Below are positions 60,471 through 64,000 of a stretch of DNA of 64,000 nt, piece after piece (the first letter of the stretch is position 1; each line of letters opens with the position of its first letter). The notes under the pieces are model-generated. The model was not told the DNA's origin, ran no database searches, and saw only the letters and a list, made by a program, of their open reading frames with translations. Origin of the DNA: Voacanga thouarsii (lineage: Eukaryota; Streptophyta; Magnoliopsida; Gentianales; Apocynaceae); assembly GCA_026120185.1 (NCBI GenBank), contig JANUWF010001165.1:1054001-1118000 (forward strand). Direction: 5' to 3'. Both the position numbers and the translations under genes were made by a program.

Positions 60471-61811
60471 TAAAGTTGAAGTGTCAATCAACTTGTCTTC
60501 CAATTCCACATTATTCGAAACTTTAGTGGATATACTTTGTTCATCTTCCAAGTACATAGCATGAGTACTAATAAGTACCTTTTACTCTTGGAGATGATAA
60601 AAGTATCCACCTCTTACTCCTTGGATACCTTATAAAATAGTACAATTTTGATCTTGGATCTAGTTTACTTCTTTTAGTCAGTACACAAGTTGGACAACCC
60701 TATACTTTGAGATGATTTATACTGGACTTTCGTCCAGTCTACATCTCATAGGGTATCCTAGACACTGACTTGGAAGACCAAGTTCAGAATATACGCTGCT
60801 ATTTCTAGAACATATCCCTAAAGAAATAGAAAGAGTTGTATGACTCATCATGCTTCTGATCATTTCCATTAACGTTCTATTTCTTCTCTGAGCTACTCCA
60901 TTCTTCTTGAGAGTCCTAAGTGCAGTTAGTTGAGATCCTATGCCCTGATGTGCCAAGTAGTCCTTAAATTCACCAAGGAGATATTCTCTACCACAATCCG
61001 ATCTTATCTTTTGAATTAGTTTACTTGTTTAACGTTCCACCTCAGTCTTAAACTCCTTGAATATATCAAAGAAATCAAATTTGTGCCTTCTCAAGTAAAC
61101 ATAAACAAAACACGTGTGATCATCTGTGAATGTGATAAAGTAATTATAACCTCCTCTAGCCGATGAAGACATAAGACCACAAATATAAGTATGAACTAAC
61201 TCTAATATTTCCTTAGCCCTTTCTACCTTTTGAATAAAAGTCCTTTTGGACATTTTACAATTAAGACAAGATTAACATTGAGGCCATTTCTCCAATTCCA
61301 ATGAGTCCAAAAACCCATTTTGGATTAACCTCTAAATCCGATTAAGATTTACATGACCTAATATTATTAAGTGCCATAAATATAAGTTATTTGATGTGGC
61401 CATTTGTTTTCTTATTATTAGGTTTCATTTGAGTATTATTTATTTGACAATTAATAGAATAAATATAGAAAAGATTCTCATAGATGTTTCCAGAACAAAT
61501 TATATTTCCATTTCTATTGATTGAAATACCATAATGGAAAGAAATAGAATAACCTTAATTAATCAATTTAGAAATTAAAATCAAATTCTGTTTAAAACTA
61601 GAAATATATAAAATATCTTTCAAAACTAAAATCTTATTACAATTAAATAATAGCTTTACGTCTCCCACTGTGTCTGCCCATACTTGTGCTCCATTCCCCA
61701 CTTTAAGTCCATGCTCTCCTCTATTGAGTCGCCTTATTTTGCTGAAACCCTACAGGAGTTCCACATATGGTCATTGACTCCAGAATCAACAATCTAAGTG
61801 GATGATGATCC
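60471..61811 (-). pseudogene. pol: Element D integrase and protease
   Basis: The integrase frames 61029-61253 and 60717-60956 give 'LELVHTYICGLMSSSARGGY' and 'GVAQRRNRTLMEM'. The first catalytic aspartate (HTD in relatives) is tyrosine and the glutamate (ERRNR in relatives) is glutamine. Protease, near 61740-61800, keeps 'IVDSGVNDHM'. It is cut at 61811 by a solo LTR and resumes at 63837. Confidence 0.85.
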
Positions 61812-63831
61812 TATTAGAATGTATGCCCTCGTAGACTAGGTTTCTGATGTAAATATCGAATATGTTAATAAAAGAATTTATTTTCAAAAATTGTTTGTGA
61901 ATTTATTTGCTTTATTTGTGCATAATTTTCATTTGGAAAAGACCCATTGTGTTTAAATAAGTGATCCATGTGAATGGAGGTCTTTCATAGTAAGGTATGA
62001 ATCATAGGTTATTTAAACACATAAATATTTGTTCTTAACCGATTAATGAGAATGGGAATCTCATCATATTTAGGTTATTATGTTATGAATTCCAAATAGG
62101 GAATGTCTTACCTTTAGCCAGTGAGTAGTCCACTCACTTCATGATATAAGCGTATTTCGAATACGTAGAACAGGACTAGTAGTAGTGGTTTCTAAAAGTA
62201 CTATATGGTAGAAACCTAGACTACTACCGCTACAGCGTGGACTAGTACTCTATGACTTGAGTATAAGTTGGTGGTCTGGCGAGTCTGGAAGCATATACTT
62301 TGATATGCTATAATTGAGGTTCTATCGTATGGCCAATATACTTGCATGTTGGGTATGTGTGACTAGTTAGTTAAGACAAACTTGTACTAGATAGTTTCTA
62401 CACTATATCGGCCCTTGTGATTGTCTGAATGATCTAAATATCCAGGGCCCTAGGATACATAACTTGGATGTTTGCTTTAGGGTAGCTCCCTTGGAAAGCA
62501 GAAATACTCCAAAAAGTCGTGGATCATTGGACTAGAAGCCTAAGGATGGTAGATGTCATTTAGAGAGGTGTTAGTATACTTCTTCCTCTCTAAATGTATG
62601 ACGATGTGTAGAGGGGTATTTTAATCATTTTACCTGTAAGTCAAAGATTTTGCTAATGCAACATTGTCCTTGGGTTCAAGATTTTCTTATAGTGAAATTA
62701 TGAAATATTTAAAATGTAAAATACATCTATTTATATAGTATGGGTATTTTGGTCATTTTAGTAACCAATACGATGTGTCTTTTTGGTCCTCGGAATAACC
62801 CGTAAGTCCTAATTAATTTTTGGGTTGAGAAATTGATCTCAATTAAGAGGGTATTATTTTGTTCGGAAGTCTAATTTATTATTGGACTGGAATAAAATAA
62901 ATAGAGAGAAATTTATTGTCTGGTTTAATTGATTAATTAATTATTCAAGACCTAGGTCCAGTTTGAATAATTAGAAAATTAATCGGGACTTAAACTACAG
63001 GAAAATAATTAATACTCAATTATTTATTAGGTTATTTATTTAATTAATTCTAAGAAATAAATAATTAAAGTTTAATTATTTTTTTGTTCATTTGGGTTCA
63101 TTAATTATTTATTGGGTTATTTATTTAATCCCAAAGAAAATAATTAAAGTTTATCATTTTGGGCTTTTCGGGTCCAAAAAAAATAATGAATATTATTTTG
63201 GCCCAATAACCTGGACCATAGAATTTTTTCGAACACAGTTCAGAAGAACTTAGGGTGAAGCCAAAATTTATTTTGTTAATAATATTCGGATATTAAATTA
63301 TGGGAATATTATTTTTATTAAAATAATTATTTTTTATTTCATGACTCTTGGCTTTCTATGTGGAAAAATAAAATAAAAGAAAAGAGAAAAAAATTTCTCC
63401 CGAGTCTCTTGGCCCTCTCCCTCTCGTGTGTGTCTCTTGATTTTCTGGCATTTTGGTTTTCTTCACTGGCTTTTAGTTTTTGTCAACATAAAATGCCAAC
63501 TGATAGATTGACAGAGAATGAGGCTTTCTTTATTCCTTTTCTATGATCACCAACTGGAATTAGGGAGGGTGATATTCTGTTAATTGAAAAGCCAAGCATT
63601 GTACCGGAGTGTTCATCCCACGGGGAAGAAAGAAGGCTATCGGAGTGTTCATCCCAGTGGAAGAAAGAAGCTGTTCTTGAGCTTCAATTCGTTCGACCAT
63701 ATTCTTCAAGGTTTAAGGCTTCAAGAGGTATGTTTTTTATGCCTCCATGCTGCTGTCATGCTCTGTTTATATTGTTTTTGTCTCCATTTCTGTCCACCGT
63801 AATGCATGCTCTGTTTACTGTCAATCCTTTT
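61812..63831 (+). mobile_element. Solo LTR (family of element D), TSD GATCC
   Basis: It begins TATTAGAATGTATGCCC, where relatives begin TGTTAGAATG, and ends 'gtcaatcctttt', where relatives end 'gcaatccttca'. Both termini are mutated, but the flanks GATCC at 61807-61811 and 63832-63836 are a perfect 5-bp duplication, and protease coding resumes across the site. Length is 2020 bp. The small frames at 63358-63903 are inside it or run across its edge and are not genes. Confidence 0.85.
63605..63670 (+). repeat. 36-bp tandem duplication in the solo LTR
   Basis: 'cggagtgttcatccca' starts at 63605 and again at 63641. Both are followed by a 'gaagaaagaag' tail. Confidence 0.85.
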
Positions 63832-63836
63832 GATCC

Positions 63837-64000
63837 AACCATCAAAATAGACTCTAAGTAAAGAGCAATACCTGATGAGGACTTGACCAAGAAGTCTGGA
63901 CAATCCTTTTTGAAGTGCACCTTCTAGCTACATTTAAAACACTTGCCCTTAGGCTTGTTGCTGGGCTTAGATGGATCAGGATTGGATGTCTTGGGTTAGG
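63837..64000 (-). pseudogene. gag: Element D gag C-terminus with zinc knuckle
   Basis: On the minus strand from the window edge: 'PSNKPKGKCFKCS', a stop, then 'VHFKKDCPDFLVKSSSGIALYLES'. This is a CCHC knuckle of the usual copia form CFKC-x4-H-x4-C, with a TAG in the knuckle, leading towards the protease now separated by the solo LTR. The N-terminal gag lies outside the window. Confidence 0.8.

Larger units (their letters stand above)
56888..64000 (-). mobile_element. Element D: Ty1-copia retrotransposon, left part
   Basis: Minus-strand copia element inserted into the protease/gag side of E. Its 3' LTR is 56888-58751, followed by a polypurine tract, RNase H, RT, integrase, protease and, at the window edge, the gag zinc knuckle. 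The 5' LTR and most of gag lie beyond 64000. A solo LTR (61812-63831) of the same LTR family sits in its protease, in the opposite orientation. Confidence 0.85.

Noticed and set aside
63358..63802. Possible host gene with hydrophobic N-terminus near 63358
   Set aside because: The frames fall inside a solo LTR bounded by the GATCC duplication and are short and overlapping.
1..64000. A host gene, defence system, CRISPR array or rRNA cluster
   Set aside because: No frame outside retroelement remnants shows a known domain or intron-exon structure. No regular spacer-repeat array or conserved rRNA block is visible.

Overview
This window is plant nuclear repeat DNA, almost certainly from a flowering plant and probably a dicot. 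It is AT-rich and contains no rRNA, organellar DNA, CRISPR array or operon. I found no intact host gene. Every assignable coding trace belongs to an LTR retrotransposon of the Ty3-gypsy or Ty1-copia superfamily. All are broken by stop codons, frameshifts, deletions or later insertions. The sequence does not identify the species.

Layout. Positions 1-2091 are the 3' part of a very long Tekay/Del-type gypsy LTR, followed by a copia LTR on the minus strand (2092-3559). Positions 4080-6110 hold a decayed gypsy pol on the minus strand, with its 5' LTR starting at 6155. That LTR has taken a copia solo LTR (6692-8195) and a third-type solo LTR (9508-11005). From 11313 to 49712 lies one SIRE/Maximus-like copia element, here called B (plus strand), bounded by a perfect 5-bp target duplication GTAGA.

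B's 5' LTR was split by copia element A (11780-36568). A's 5' LTR was split by a Tekay chromovirus, Tekay2 (12756-28422, minus strand). Tekay2's 5' LTR was split by another Tekay solo LTR of 4.4 kb (22114-26512, plus strand). Counting the old gypsy LTR that probably received B, this is a five-level nest. Target-site duplications support four of the joins. B's body also took a solo LTR in its RT-RNase H region (40513-41880), and its 3' LTR took two more (45944-47457 and 47849-49364). To the right, copia element E (50043-56887, minus strand, right end missing) carries a copia LTR in its integrase/RT linker. It is cut by copia element D (56888 to beyond 64000, minus strand), which itself carries a solo LTR (61812-63831).

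How the parts relate. The usual genes are gag (capsid and zinc knuckle), protease, integrase, reverse transcriptase and RNase H, flanked by LTR promoters, a tRNA-iMet primer site and polypurine tracts. None of these elements can be autonomous as they stand. The features most worth a second look are: an extra ORF downstream of pol in B that resembles the 'putative plant transposon protein' family; a tRNA-like A-box/B-box unit at the same place in the U3 of divergent Tekay LTRs; two independent copia insertions at the same base position in the two LTRs of B; repeated hairpins in the leader of A; and GC-rich palindromes upstream of the TATA box in one solo-LTR family.
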